48,871 bases of DNA from Scytonematopsis contorta HA4267-MV1 (GTDB lineage Bacteria; Cyanobacteriota; Cyanobacteriia; Cyanobacteriales; Nostocaceae), in the NCBI GenBank assembly GCA_019359035.1, contig JAHHIC010000077.1:1-48871 (forward strand). The letters run 5' to 3'. The notes under the pieces are model-generated. The model made no database searches, was not told the origin of the DNA, and worked only from the letters and a program-made list of their open reading frames with translations. The stretch's first letter is position 1. Each line of letters begins with the position of its first letter. Both the position numbers and the translations under genes were made by a program. Shown piece by piece: positions 17,337 through 26,605 of this stretch.

Positions 17337-17927
17337 ATGAAAGGTGTTTTAATATTTATAGTTGTCATAATCGCGACTGTTGCAGTTATTTTTACCACTT
17401 GTTACAACAATTTGGTCAAGTATCGCAACCGCTACAAAAATGCTTACTCGCAAATTGATATTCAGTTACAGCGTCGCTATGACTTAATCCCGAATTTGGT
17501 GGAAACTGCCAAAGGCTATATGAAGCACGAGCGAGAAACTTTAGAGGCTGTTATTGCTGCTCGTAATTCTGCAATTAATGCTAGCTCCAATGCTGCTAAA
17601 AATCCTGGTGACCCACAAGTTATGGAAGTATTGGGTAATGCTGAAGCTGCACTCACTGGTACATTGAATCACTTGTTGGTGCTTTCGGAATCTTATCCAG
17701 AATTGAAAGCTGACCAAACTATGTCTAGGGTGATGGAAGAATTATCTTCTACTGAAAACCGTATTGCTTTTGCTCGTCAAGCTTTTAATGATGCAGTCAC
17801 GCTTTATAATACTAATTGTGAAGCTTTTCCTAGTAATTTGATTGCTAATGCTTTTAATTTTACTATAGCAAAATTGTTAGAAGAAGCGCCAGCAGAAGTC
17901 AGAAATGTTCCCCGCGTATCTTTCTAA
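17337..17927 (+). CDS. lemA: LemA family protein
   Basis: This 196-aa protein has one N-terminal membrane segment (about 3-21), then the LemA core of long helices with the hallmark IDIQLQRRYDLIPNLVETAK followed by GYMKHERETLEAVIAAR. LemA proteins are membrane-anchored four-helix bundles of uncertain function, often found beside metalloproteases or TPM-domain proteins. Here an M48 protease begins 51 bp downstream, supporting an operon and a shared membrane role. Confidence 0.92.
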   Translation: MKGVLIFIVVIIATVAVIFTTCYNNLVKYRNRYKNAYSQIDIQLQRRYDLIPNLVETAKGYMKHERETLEAVIAARNSAINASSNAAKNPGDPQVMEVLGNAEAALTGTLNHLLVLSESYPELKADQTMSRVMEELSSTENRIAFARQAFNDAVTLYNTNCEAFPSNLIANAFNFTIAKLLEEAPAEVRNVPRVSF

Positions 17928-17978
17928 GATGATAAAGGGAGGAGTATCAGAAAGCTTTACTCATTTGGGAACAGTAGG

Positions 17979-19841
17979 ATGAATTTTTTTGAAAATCAGG
18001 ATAGAGCACGCCGAAATTCACAACAATTAACGTGGCTGTTTATCCTGTCGATAATAGTTATCATCTTAGCAATTTATGCTGCCACGATATTAATACTTGG
18101 TGTACGCTTTGGGTTCTCGTGGCATCCTGGATTATTTGTTATCATCGCCACCATTACAACAATTATCATTTCTCTTGCTTCTTTATACAAAATATCTGTT
18201 CTTCGTAAGGGTGGATGGGTAATTGCTGAAGAGTTAGGTGGACAACTTTTACTATCAGAAATGGCCAATGAACAAGAACGACAATTGTTGAACATTGTTG
18301 AAGAAATGGCTATTGCTGCTGGTATTCCCGTTCCTGAAGTGTATCTTCTCGGTGGAGAGTCTAGTATTAATGCTTTTGCTGCTGGGTTTACTCCGAATGA
18401 TGCTGCTATTGGTGTAACTCGTGGTTGTTTGGAACATCTCAACCGTGATGAATTGCAGGGGGTGATTGGTCATGAGTTCAGTCACATTCTTAATGGAGAT
18501 ATGCGGCTGAATATACGCTTAATGGGTTTACTTCATGGAATTTTATTTATTTATTTGACTGGAGAATTTTTTCTAGATATTAGAAGCAGTCGTAGCAAAG
18601 GCTTTTATCAGGTCGTGTTTGGCTTAGCACTAATGTCAATTGGTAGTATTGGCTTACTTTGTGGTCGTCTGATAAAAGCTGCTGTATCCCGTCAGAGGGA
18701 ATTTTTAGCTGATGCTTCTGCGGTACAGTTCACACGGAATGCTGATGGTATTGCTGGAGCATTGCAAAAACTACAAAAAATGGACTCGCGTTTGCTTTCT
18801 TCTCGTGCGGAAGCTGCTAGTCATATGTTTTTTGGTAATGTGTTGAATATTTATTTTTGGGAAAATTTGTTTGCTACCCATCCACCTTTAGGAGAAAGGG
18901 TTCGTCGGATTCGAGGATTAAAGCCAAGCAAATTACCTAATCAAGCAGGTGTTCAAGGTGGAGTACATAACCCTGATTCTCTAGCGATGGGTTTTGCTAA
19001 TGGGGGTTCAGTTACAGCTGAAAAAGTGGTCTCCCAAGTAGGAACTGTGGCTCCACAGCATTATGCTCAAGCTCAAGCTCTGTTAGCAAAATTACCCGAG
19101 TCTTTACGATTGGGTGTTAGAGAGACACAAACTGCGATGACGATAGCTTTTGCTTTAATGTTAGATACTACAGAAGCTGATGTCACTAAGCGTCAAATTG
19201 ATTGGCTGCGACAAGTGCAGCCGGAAGATATAGTTGAAAATACTTTATTGCTAAGTAGCGAAATTACTAATCTAGATACTTCTATTCGTTTACCGCTTGT
19301 CGATTTGATGATACCAGCCCTACGTAAACTTTCGCCTATTGATTGTCAGCGGTTATGTAAATGTACTCAAGGTTTAGTCAAAGCTGGTGGACGCTCCTCA
19401 ATTTGGCAGTTTGTTTTGCAATTAGTATTGTGGCATCGTCTCCAGCCTGTAATGAATCCTGATTTGGTAACAGAGGTACAGTTTACTAATATTGAACAAA
19501 TTTGGTCGGATTGTATATTGCTACTGTCGGCTATTGCTAAAGTCGGACAATCTGAACCTGGAGCTATTGATTACGCTTTTCGTTCTGGTGTTTTTAGACT
19601 TCCGGGTGTGGGACAACTACAACAACCGCAAGCTCCCGTTAATTTTAATTTAGTTGATATTAATAAAAGCATAGAGCACCTTCGTCTTGCTAGCCCTAAA
19701 CTTAAACAGGCAATTGTTGATGCTTGTGCCCACACTGTGCTGATGGACAACAAGGTTACTCCCAACGAAGCGGATTTGTTGCGAGCAATAGCAATGACCT
19801 TAGATTGTCCCATACCTCCATTTTTGAATAAAAGAACTTAA
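17979..19841 (+). CDS. M48 family membrane metalloprotease (HtpX-like) with C-terminal helical extension
   Basis: This 620-aa protein has two N-terminal membrane segments (about 17-42 and 50-70), then an M48 catalytic domain with HEFSH (His165, Glu166, His169). A downstream EFLADASAVQFT supplies the third zinc ligand, and two more membrane segments lie at about 180-198 and 208-232. The C-terminal third (330-620) is a helical extension ending in a TerB-like segment (VDACAHTVLMDNKVTPNEAD). Family members degrade or process membrane proteins under stress. Length is about twice that of HtpX, typical of the cyanobacterial/proteobacterial extended form. It is probably cotranscribed with lemA. Confidence 0.92.
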   Translation: MNFFENQDRARRNSQQLTWLFILSIIVIILAIYAATILILGVRFGFSWHPGLFVIIATITTIIISLASLYKISVLRKGGWVIAEELGGQLLLSEMANEQERQLLNIVEEMAIAAGIPVPEVYLLGGESSINAFAAGFTPNDAAIGVTRGCLEHLNRDELQGVIGHEFSHILNGDMRLNIRLMGLLHGILFIYLTGEFFLDIRSSRSKGFYQVVFGLALMSIGSIGLLCGRLIKAAVSRQREFLADASAVQFTRNADGIAGALQKLQKMDSRLLSSRAEAASHMFFGNVLNIYFWENLFATHPPLGERVRRIRGLKPSKLPNQAGVQGGVHNPDSLAMGFANGGSVTAEKVVSQVGTVAPQHYAQAQALLAKLPESLRLGVRETQTAMTIAFALMLDTTEADVTKRQIDWLRQVQPEDIVENTLLLSSEITNLDTSIRLPLVDLMIPALRKLSPIDCQRLCKCTQGLVKAGGRSSIWQFVLQLVLWHRLQPVMNPDLVTEVQFTNIEQIWSDCILLLSAIAKVGQSEPGAIDYAFRSGVFRLPGVGQLQQPQAPVNFNLVDINKSIEHLRLASPKLKQAIVDACAHTVLMDNKVTPNEADLLRAIAMTLDCPIPPFLNKRT

Positions 19842-20128
19842 TTAAAAAGTATATATACAGTTTATATCTAGCAATCATACATAATAACGGTATATTTAGT
19901 TAAATGTAATACATACATCTAGCCGTTTCGTTTTTCAAAGTGTACAATCAGCATTTATATACCCTCTAGATTTTACGCTAAACAAATGTATTAAATTTTA
20001 CATATGCTTATCATAATTAAAATTGATTTTCGCGAACAAAAGTTCATACAATAACGACCGGATAAATAGTTGATAAAATTGAATGCTATATAATAGCATA
20101 AAAATATTTTCACGAGGGTTATACAGCT

Positions 20129-20851
20129 GTGCAGGATGATTTACGGGGCTTAGATATTAGTCGTCAAGAACTGCAGAGGTTGACTGATTTGCCTATTAAT
20201 GAAGCACGTCCAATCTTGAGTAATCCAATAAAGAGATTGGTAAGGCAAATTGTTGAAAAAGTCAAAGGGCCAGAAGGAGCAACTGTAGTATTTTTGAGTT
20301 TGAGTGGATTAGTTGGTAGTTACATTATTATAGATGTTATTGCTAAATTTTTTATTACACCACTCAAGTCAATTCCGTCATTTTTATTATTAATAATACT
20401 ATGTGTTACTGGATTTTATGTAACTAAAACTTCATTGTATTTAATTTGGGAAAAACGGCGGAAAATAGTTAGAGAGAATATGAATCCCTCCTTAGATATT
20501 CTTTTACAAGATGTCGAAAGGTTCAATTCTGTAATTAAAGCAATAGAAATTAACGACCAAATAGAAGCAGCAGGTAACCCAGAAGTTAGCTTAAAAGAAA
20601 GGAGAAAAGTTATTGATGCTTTAAAACTTACCAAAGCTGATTTAATTCGAGCTTTAAAAACCGAAAGAATTTTGCGAGAAAATAAAAATTTTATTATTAG
20701 TAACACGGAATTATTTACCAATAATTTAGCAGCCTTAACCGCAATGCAAGTGAACGAACAAGCGAGTGAGCATGGTAGATTGTTAAATGAAGCGCTACAA
20801 ATAGCCTTAGACGTACAATACGAAATGAAAAACCTGCAAAGTCAGCATTAA
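20129..20851 (+). CDS. two-pass membrane protein with coiled-coil tail
   Basis: This 240-aa product starts at a GTG preceded by GAGGG about 11 nt upstream. A soluble start (about 1-50) is followed by two membrane helices (about 53-72 and 82-106), a basic loop (WEKRRKIVRE), then a helical region (125-240) with heptad character. No catalytic motif is visible and I do not recognise the family. The 287-bp gap before it is AT-rich with no other feature. The layout suggests a membrane-anchored scaffold. Confidence 0.7.
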   Translation: MQDDLRGLDISRQELQRLTDLPINEARPILSNPIKRLVRQIVEKVKGPEGATVVFLSLSGLVGSYIIIDVIAKFFITPLKSIPSFLLLIILCVTGFYVTKTSLYLIWEKRRKIVRENMNPSLDILLQDVERFNSVIKAIEINDQIEAAGNPEVSLKERRKVIDALKLTKADLIRALKTERILRENKNFIISNTELFTNNLAALTAMQVNEQASEHGRLLNEALQIALDVQYEMKNLQSQH

Positions 20852-20948
20852 ATGAAGGTTTCTTCCTTCTTGCCTTTTACTCCTTGCCTCATTGATTAAG
20901 TGTTAAATTAAAAATTAAATAATGCAGAAGCTATAGCTCCCCACTGGC

Positions 20949-21716
20949 ATGGATTGGAAGGAAATCTCTCGTAACTGGGTACTTGTACCTCGCAACCCCA
21001 TTGGTATCATTCATTTCCTCGGAGGTGCATTTGTTGCAACTGCGCCTCATATTACTTATCGCTTGTTACTAGAACATCTCGCTGAAAAAGGCTATGTAGT
21101 TGTTGCAACACCTTTTGTTAATACACTAGACCATACGGAAATCGCAAAAACCGTATTGTTGAACTTTGACCGTGTTATGGAACGATTGTACGAGTATTCC
21201 CTGATACGAAGACAATACTTACCCATCTATGGAGTGGGACATAGCATGGGTTGTAAGCTGCACTTGCTGATTGGCAGTTTATTTGAGGTAGAACGAGCAG
21301 GTAATATTCTTATTTCGTTTAATAACTATGCAGCTAAAGAAGCTATTCCCTTAGTGGAACAGCTTAACACTACAGTGAACATAGAATTTACCCCAACGCC
21401 ACAGGAAACTAATAGACTGGTACAAGAAAACTATAAAGTTCGTCGTAACCTATTGATTCAATTTTCTAACGACACTATCGACCAATCAACGGCCTTAAGT
21501 CGAATATTACTAGCACGCTTTCCGGGAATGGTAACAGCGCAAACCCTAACGGGAACTCACGTGACACCCTTGGGTCAAGATATCAAGTGGCAAGCTGGAA
21601 ATGAGTTTAACCCCTTAGACGCATTGGGGCAATGGTTCAAACAAGAAGTCTACCGTGACTTGAACCAACTTAAACGCACCATGTCATTGTGGTTGAACCC
21701 GCTTTCTGGGTCATAA
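20949..21716 (+). CDS. DUF1350 family protein (alpha/beta-hydrolase-like)
   Basis: This 255-aa protein has the DUF1350 start (WVLVPRNPIGIIHFLGGAFV and ITYRLLLEHLAEKGYVVVA) and a nucleophile-elbow-like GVGHSMGCKLHLL. These proteins are found in cyanobacteria and chloroplasts and look like alpha/beta hydrolases. The Ser in GHSMG is kept, but the substrate is unknown. It is soluble with no signal peptide. It is upstream of the regulator-phosphatase gene by 59 bp and may be cotranscribed. Confidence 0.9.
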   Translation: MDWKEISRNWVLVPRNPIGIIHFLGGAFVATAPHITYRLLLEHLAEKGYVVVATPFVNTLDHTEIAKTVLLNFDRVMERLYEYSLIRRQYLPIYGVGHSMGCKLHLLIGSLFEVERAGNILISFNNYAAKEAIPLVEQLNTTVNIEFTPTPQETNRLVQENYKVRRNLLIQFSNDTIDQSTALSRILLARFPGMVTAQTLTGTHVTPLGQDIKWQAGNEFNPLDALGQWFKQEVYRDLNQLKRTMSLWLNPLSGS

Positions 21717-21775
21717 TGCGAGTGGGGAATGGGGATTAGCTATTAATTATTAATAACTGGTTAGCGCTGTTGTAT

Positions 21776-22924
21776 ATGTTTAAAATTCTCGTAATTGATG
21801 ACGACCATGCGGTGCAAATACTACTCAAAAGAATGTTAGAAAGACAGGGCTATAAAGTTGTGTCTGCTAGTAATGGAGAAGAAGGAATTGCCAAAACACT
21901 TGCTTATCGTCCGGCACTAATTATTTGTGATTGGATGATGCCTGTAATTGATGGGTTAGAAGTTTGCCGTCGTGTTAAACAAAATCCTGAATTATCTACA
22001 ACTTTTTTTATTTTATTGACATCCTTGGACTCAATTGCCGACCGTGTAAAAGGTTTGGATGCTGGGGCTGATGATTTTATTACTAAGCCAATTGAAAAAA
22101 ATGAATTACAAGCAAGGGTAAGAGCGGGTTTGCGATTACACCAACTCAGCAAAGATTTGCAAACTCAAAAGCAAATTTTGGAAACAGAATTTGCTGAAGC
22201 TGCTGAGTATGTGCGCTCACTTTTACCTTTACCAATGAAGGAACCGTTTACTATTAATTCCCGTTTTATACCCTCACGAAAATTAGGTGGTGATTGTTTT
22301 GATTACTATTGGTTAGACCCTAATTATTTAGTAATTTATTTGCTTGATACTGCCGGACATGGATTACGAGCAACTCTTCCTTCAATTTCGGTACTAAATT
22401 TACTTCGTTCTCGCGCTCTCAAAACTTTAAATTATTATAAACCAAGTGATGTTTTGAAAGCGTTAAACGAGACATTTCAAATGACATATCAAAATGATAA
22501 ATATTTTACAATTTGGTATGGTGTTTATAATAGAGTAACGCGAGAGTTAATTTATGCTAGCGCTGGACATCCCCCAGCGGTATTAATATCCCCATTAATA
22601 TCTCCAAAATCTCATATTTCTACTGAGATTAAACAACTTAGAACTCCTGGAATGCCTGTTGGTATGTTCCCAGAAGCGAAGTATGTTGACGAATTTTGTA
22701 AAATAGAGAAAAAAAGCACTCTTTATATTTTTAGTGATGGTGCATATGAAATTACTAAGCCAGATGGTACACTTTGGACTTTAGATGCTTTTATTAAGAT
22801 GCTGAGTCGGTTACAGCATCCAGGTAATTCTCAAATCGAACAATTACTAAATCACCTCATCACTTTAAACTCCAAAGATATTTTTGATGATGATTTATCG
22901 ATACTGCAAATGATTTTTGATTAG
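21776..22924 (+). CDS. response regulator fused to PP2C/SpoIIE-type phosphatase
   Basis: The frame allows a TTG at 21770, but the ATG at 21776 is preferred (382 aa). Residues 1-120 are a receiver domain with DDD at the acidic pocket, the phospho-acceptor Asp52 (IICDWMMP), Thr in LLTSLDS and Lys in FITKPIEK. A linker helix leads to a PP2C-like domain (about 145-380) with the metal-binding blocks GGDCFDYYWLD, LLDTAGHGLRATLPS and a final DDDLSIL. This is the RsbU/RsbP layout: a phosphatase controlled by phosphorylation that dephosphorylates a STAS antagonist. A STAS gene overlaps its 3' end on the other strand by 4 bp. Confidence 0.93.
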   Translation: MFKILVIDDDHAVQILLKRMLERQGYKVVSASNGEEGIAKTLAYRPALIICDWMMPVIDGLEVCRRVKQNPELSTTFFILLTSLDSIADRVKGLDAGADDFITKPIEKNELQARVRAGLRLHQLSKDLQTQKQILETEFAEAAEYVRSLLPLPMKEPFTINSRFIPSRKLGGDCFDYYWLDPNYLVIYLLDTAGHGLRATLPSISVLNLLRSRALKTLNYYKPSDVLKALNETFQMTYQNDKYFTIWYGVYNRVTRELIYASAGHPPAVLISPLISPKSHISTEIKQLRTPGMPVGMFPEAKYVDEFCKIEKKSTLYIFSDGAYEITKPDGTLWTLDAFIKMLSRLQHPGNSQIEQLLNHLITLNSKDIFDDDLSILQMIFD

Positions 22925-23247
22925 ATTGTTGATAGTATAGTTTTATTAAATTCTTCTTGATTATCAAATATTTCAAACACTTTATCCATTCCTGTTAGCT
23001 CAAATAATATTCTTACTTGCTCGTTTATCGAACAAACAACTAGTTTACTGTCTGCTGCTCGCAAGGCTTTAAATGCTAACACCAAAGCTCCCAACCCTGA
23101 GCTATCCATAAAAGTCACATCTTTAAAATCAACTAAAACAACCTTTGTTCCATCTTCTAAAAGTCCAGCGACTTCTTCCCGAAATTCTTGTGATTTCGTA
23201 GCATCTAATTTTCCGCTAGGTTGCATAATTTTGACTGTATGCATCAT
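22921..23247 (-). CDS. STAS-domain anti-sigma-factor antagonist
   Basis: This 108-aa single STAS domain is of SpoIIAA/RsbV type: VKIMQPSGKLDATKSQEF, then TKVVLVDFKDVTFMDSSGLG, where the second Ser of DSSGLG (Ser50) is the usual phosphorylation site. It is the expected substrate of the PP2C phosphatase encoded convergently (3' ends overlap by 4 bp) and lies 94 bp downstream of the PAS histidine kinase on the same strand. No cognate RsbW-type kinase is in the window. The start could also be the second Met. Confidence 0.92.
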   Translation of the reverse strand: MMHTVKIMQPSGKLDATKSQEFREEVAGLLEDGTKVVLVDFKDVTFMDSSGLGALVLAFKALRAADSKLVVCSINEQVRILFELTGMDKVFEIFDNQEEFNKTILSTI

Positions 23248-23341
23248 AATTTCTGTTGTCGATATTAATGTAAATGTTTATACCGTTCCATTATATACCA
23301 ATCATATTTCATCGTAATTCCCAACTACTAATTAGCAAATC

Positions 23342-25888
23342 TTAACTTAAAACATCCAAGTTGATTTTTCTCTGACGGAGGGGAATAGTAATAACAAAAG
23401 AAGACCCTTGAGGTGTTTGGGAGAAGCATTGCAGCGAACCACCATGTCGTTCTGTAATAATTTGATAGCTAATAGAAAGTCCCATCCCTGTACCTTTACC
23501 GATAGGTTTAGTAGTAAAAAAAGGGTCAAAAATTCGTTGTTTTATTTTTTCAGATATTCCCAAACCGTTATCTGTAATACAAATCTGCACTTGATTTTTC
23601 TCGACAGCTTTTGTGCTAATTGTGATTTGTGGTTTATCGATTAGTTCGCTTTTGCTGGATAATGAGGAATTAGAAAAAACTATTGCTTCTTCCAAAGCAT
23701 CAATTCCATTGGTCAAAATATTCATAAAAACCTGATTGAGTTGTCCTGCGTAGCATTCCACTAATGGTAAATTTCCATATTTTTTAATAACCTCTATTTC
23801 CGGACGTGCGGGTGTTTGTTTGAGACGATGTTCAATAATCATCAGCGTACTTTCAATACCCTCATGGATATTAACTTCTTTCATATCAGCCTCATCCATA
23901 CGAGAAAAAGTTCTTAGCCCTACAACAATTTCACGAATACGCTGTGTTCCTGCTTTCATAGACTGGAGTAATTTTGGCAAGTCTTGTATGACAAAATCTA
24001 GGTCAATTTCTTCAGCGAAAGTCTGAATTTCTGTTGCTGGCTGAGGGTAATATTTTTGGTAAAGTTGCACCAAAGTCAATAAATCTTGAGTGAAGCCATG
24101 AGCGTGGTTGAGATTACCATAAATAAAGTTTGTGGGGTTATTAATTTCATGAGCTACACCTGCAACTAGCTGTCCCAGGCTAGACATTTTCTCTGTTTGA
24201 ATTAACTGCATTTGTGCCTGTTGTAGTTCCGCAAGGGTAGACTTAAGTTCTGCTTCTGCTTGTTTACTTACCGTAATATCACGGGCAATAGATGATATCA
24301 ATTCAATTTTGCCAACCTCCGATTTATGAACCATGATTACCTGAGAAACTGGTATCTCAGTTCCATCAAGACGCTTTAAAGCAGTTTCAGCTTTCCAGAT
24401 ACCTTTATCAAATAGTTTAGACATTTCCCGCTTAATAGTTGGTCTCATACTATCGGGAACAGCTACCATAAAATGAGTTTTGCTAATATCTTCTTCTTCA
24501 CTCATACCCATCATGCGGCGTCCAGCACGGTTCATATAAATGTAGTTTCCTTCTGGATTGAATATCGCTACGCAATCACTAGTAGCTTCTAATATTGTGA
24601 CTAGATTAGCTTGTTTTTTCTCAGCCTTTTTGCGAGCTGTGATATCTAACCCCATCGAGGCAACACTAATCACCTCACCTTCTCCAGCTACTAGTTGTGT
24701 GTTATACCACTCGCAAATAATTGTCTTACCGTCTTTAGTAATGTTTTCATTAATATTCCAATTGTTACTTGATTGTGTTAATAGTTCTTCCAGCACTTGA
24801 TTCACATTCTCTCTTGCACTCTCAGGTACTAAAAAGCTAAAATTCTGCCCCAAAACTTCGCTTTGACTATAACCAAAGATTTTCTCTGCTGCTGGGTTCC
24901 ACAGTTGAATTTCGTAATTAGAGTTCCATTCAATAATTGCTAATGGTACATTTTGAATCAACAATTCCAATTTTTGTTGAGAAGCAGCTAATTCATTTGT
25001 ACGCTCTTGTACAGATTTTTCCATCTGAGCATAAGCTACAGTCAAAGCCTCTTCTGCTTGTTTTCGTCTAGTTACATCTACTAATAACCCATACCACGCA
25101 ATCGAACCGTTCGCTTGCTTTTCCGGACGCGATTCACCTCGCAGCCATTTAATTTCCCCATTTGGCAAAATAATTCGTCCCTCCCAGTTCCAAGGTTCAA
25201 GAGTTTGGGCTGAAACTACTATGGATTGATGAAAAGCTTCTCGCTCCTCAGGGTGGCAAACCATAATTATTGAGGTGGGGTCTGCTTGGATTACCTCTGG
25301 TTTCAATCCGTATAATTCATAACATCCGGAACTGACATAGGGCATAGTAAAAGAGCCATCAGGATGCATGACAAAGTGATACAGCATACCAGGTGCATTT
25401 GCTGATATTTTTTGTATTTTAGCCTCACTTTTACGCAAAGCCTCTTCCGTGATTTTACGCTCAGTTATATCTCTAATTACACCAACTAAGAATTGATTCC
25501 CAGTTTCATCCGTAAATACAGATTTTTTGGCTGCAATTAAATTTGTGATGTCAAAAGCGTCGGTAAGATATTCCTCGTGTTCGCAAGAAATACCGCTAGT
25601 AAAAATGAGTTCATCTTTTTCCCAAAGCTCATCAGCTTCGGCTTTAGAGAAAAAATCGCTATCTGATTTACCGATTAATTCTTCTCGGTCACGCCCCATT
25701 AAGTCACAAAATGCATTATTAAATAACACCCAACGGTGCTGACGGTCTTTGATAAATATGGGGTCAGAAATTGCGTTGATAATTTGGAATAAAAACGTAA
25801 CAGAAAAGTTTCCTAATTGCTGTGGATAATCGCTTTGAACTACTTGTAGCTTAGGTAGAGACTCTAGTATTGTTTTGTCCATGTTCAT
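23342..25888 (-). CDS. multi-PAS sensor histidine kinase
   Basis: The frame opens at a GTG (25942), but the ATG at 25888 with AGGG 6 nt upstream is more likely (848 aa). Four PAS domains follow one another: FLFQIINAISDPIFIKDRQH, then APGMLYHFVMHPDG, NVPLAIIEWNSNYEIQLWNP and EATSDCVAIFNPEGNYIYMN. Next comes an atypical phospho-acceptor helix (SSLGQLVAGVAHEINNPTNF, H box) and an HATPase domain with N box (MNILTNGIDALEEA), DNGLGISEK, F box and GTGMGLSIS. No membrane segment is seen, so it is a soluble sensor; ligands or cofactors cannot be read. It precedes the STAS gene by 94 bp and may phosphorylate the nearby receiver domain. Confidence 0.92.
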   Translation of the reverse strand: MNMDKTILESLPKLQVVQSDYPQQLGNFSVTFLFQIINAISDPIFIKDRQHRWVLFNNAFCDLMGRDREELIGKSDSDFFSKAEADELWEKDELIFTSGISCEHEEYLTDAFDITNLIAAKKSVFTDETGNQFLVGVIRDITERKITEEALRKSEAKIQKISANAPGMLYHFVMHPDGSFTMPYVSSGCYELYGLKPEVIQADPTSIIMVCHPEEREAFHQSIVVSAQTLEPWNWEGRIILPNGEIKWLRGESRPEKQANGSIAWYGLLVDVTRRKQAEEALTVAYAQMEKSVQERTNELAASQQKLELLIQNVPLAIIEWNSNYEIQLWNPAAEKIFGYSQSEVLGQNFSFLVPESARENVNQVLEELLTQSSNNWNINENITKDGKTIICEWYNTQLVAGEGEVISVASMGLDITARKKAEKKQANLVTILEATSDCVAIFNPEGNYIYMNRAGRRMMGMSEEEDISKTHFMVAVPDSMRPTIKREMSKLFDKGIWKAETALKRLDGTEIPVSQVIMVHKSEVGKIELISSIARDITVSKQAEAELKSTLAELQQAQMQLIQTEKMSSLGQLVAGVAHEINNPTNFIYGNLNHAHGFTQDLLTLVQLYQKYYPQPATEIQTFAEEIDLDFVIQDLPKLLQSMKAGTQRIREIVVGLRTFSRMDEADMKEVNIHEGIESTLMIIEHRLKQTPARPEIEVIKKYGNLPLVECYAGQLNQVFMNILTNGIDALEEAIVFSNSSLSSKSELIDKPQITISTKAVEKNQVQICITDNGLGISEKIKQRIFDPFFTTKPIGKGTGMGLSISYQIITERHGGSLQCFSQTPQGSSFVITIPLRQRKINLDVLS

Positions 25889-26605
25889 GCCCAGCCCTGT
25901 TAAAATATGGTTTAAATGGTCTTTTATAATGGATACAAGCACTTAAGTAATTTGCAAACGCTTGCTACAATAGCTACGTGATTGTGCTTAAGCTTCCTTC
26001 TGCTACTTTAGCATTCCCAAGCTTTATAAGTTTTTAACAGGCCAGGTCATAAGTTGTGGTCATTACTTACTTAGAAGAACAATTCAGTAAATGCGTACTG
26101 CAAAACAGCCCATCTCGTAGGATGGGGGAGCAATGCGATTTTGTTAGATTAGCCCAAATTGCAAACGACTATATTCAAATCTTTATTGGTAATAATAATC
26201 TAAAAAATAATGATGAATAGGCTTTAGATAGGATATAGCTTGGCTATATTCTAGGCGTGATTATTATTGCGCTAACAAATATCCATACCTGGACATATTG
26301 ACATTTCTGTTAGTTTGAAGTGATATATCCAGATATAATTTGAAGCGATAACATAATATTTTTTGTTCACAAAATAAGGATAGGATTCCCTTTAAGCAAT
26401 AGTTTAAAAAAGGGAAGTGCCTACCGATGATTAAAAATATATATTCTAATTTAGATTTAAATAAATCTTTGAGAATTTTTCAAGAAAACGTACGAAACTT
26501 TTAGAATTAGAAAATATCAAGGAATGGGATGGAAGAACACGGTTAGCTCGTGAACAAAGAATAGACGCAGTGCTTGAATGATACTTTAATTCTTGACTAT
26601 TTTGA
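25889..26605. other. long intergenic region with repeat and possible gene remnant
   Basis: No intact gene is seen. A 26-bp repeat lies at 26126-26151. From about 26465 to 26581 the plus strand has an open stretch without ATG that reads LLELENIKEWDGRTRLAREQ before a stop. It looks like a coding remnant of unknown origin. A weak TCCCTTT/AAAGGGA pair surrounds 26387-26414. Confidence 0.4.
26126..26151. repeat. left 26-bp repeat of an inverted pair
   Basis: GGGAGCAATGCGATTTTGTT plus AGATTA matches, in inverse orientation and with one mismatch, the sequence at 29969-29994. It is preceded by CCCATC...GATGGG, a 6-bp stem; the other copy also has a nearby CCCATC on its outer side. The two copies bracket the GMC oxidoreductase and glycosyltransferase genes. 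Confidence 0.8.
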
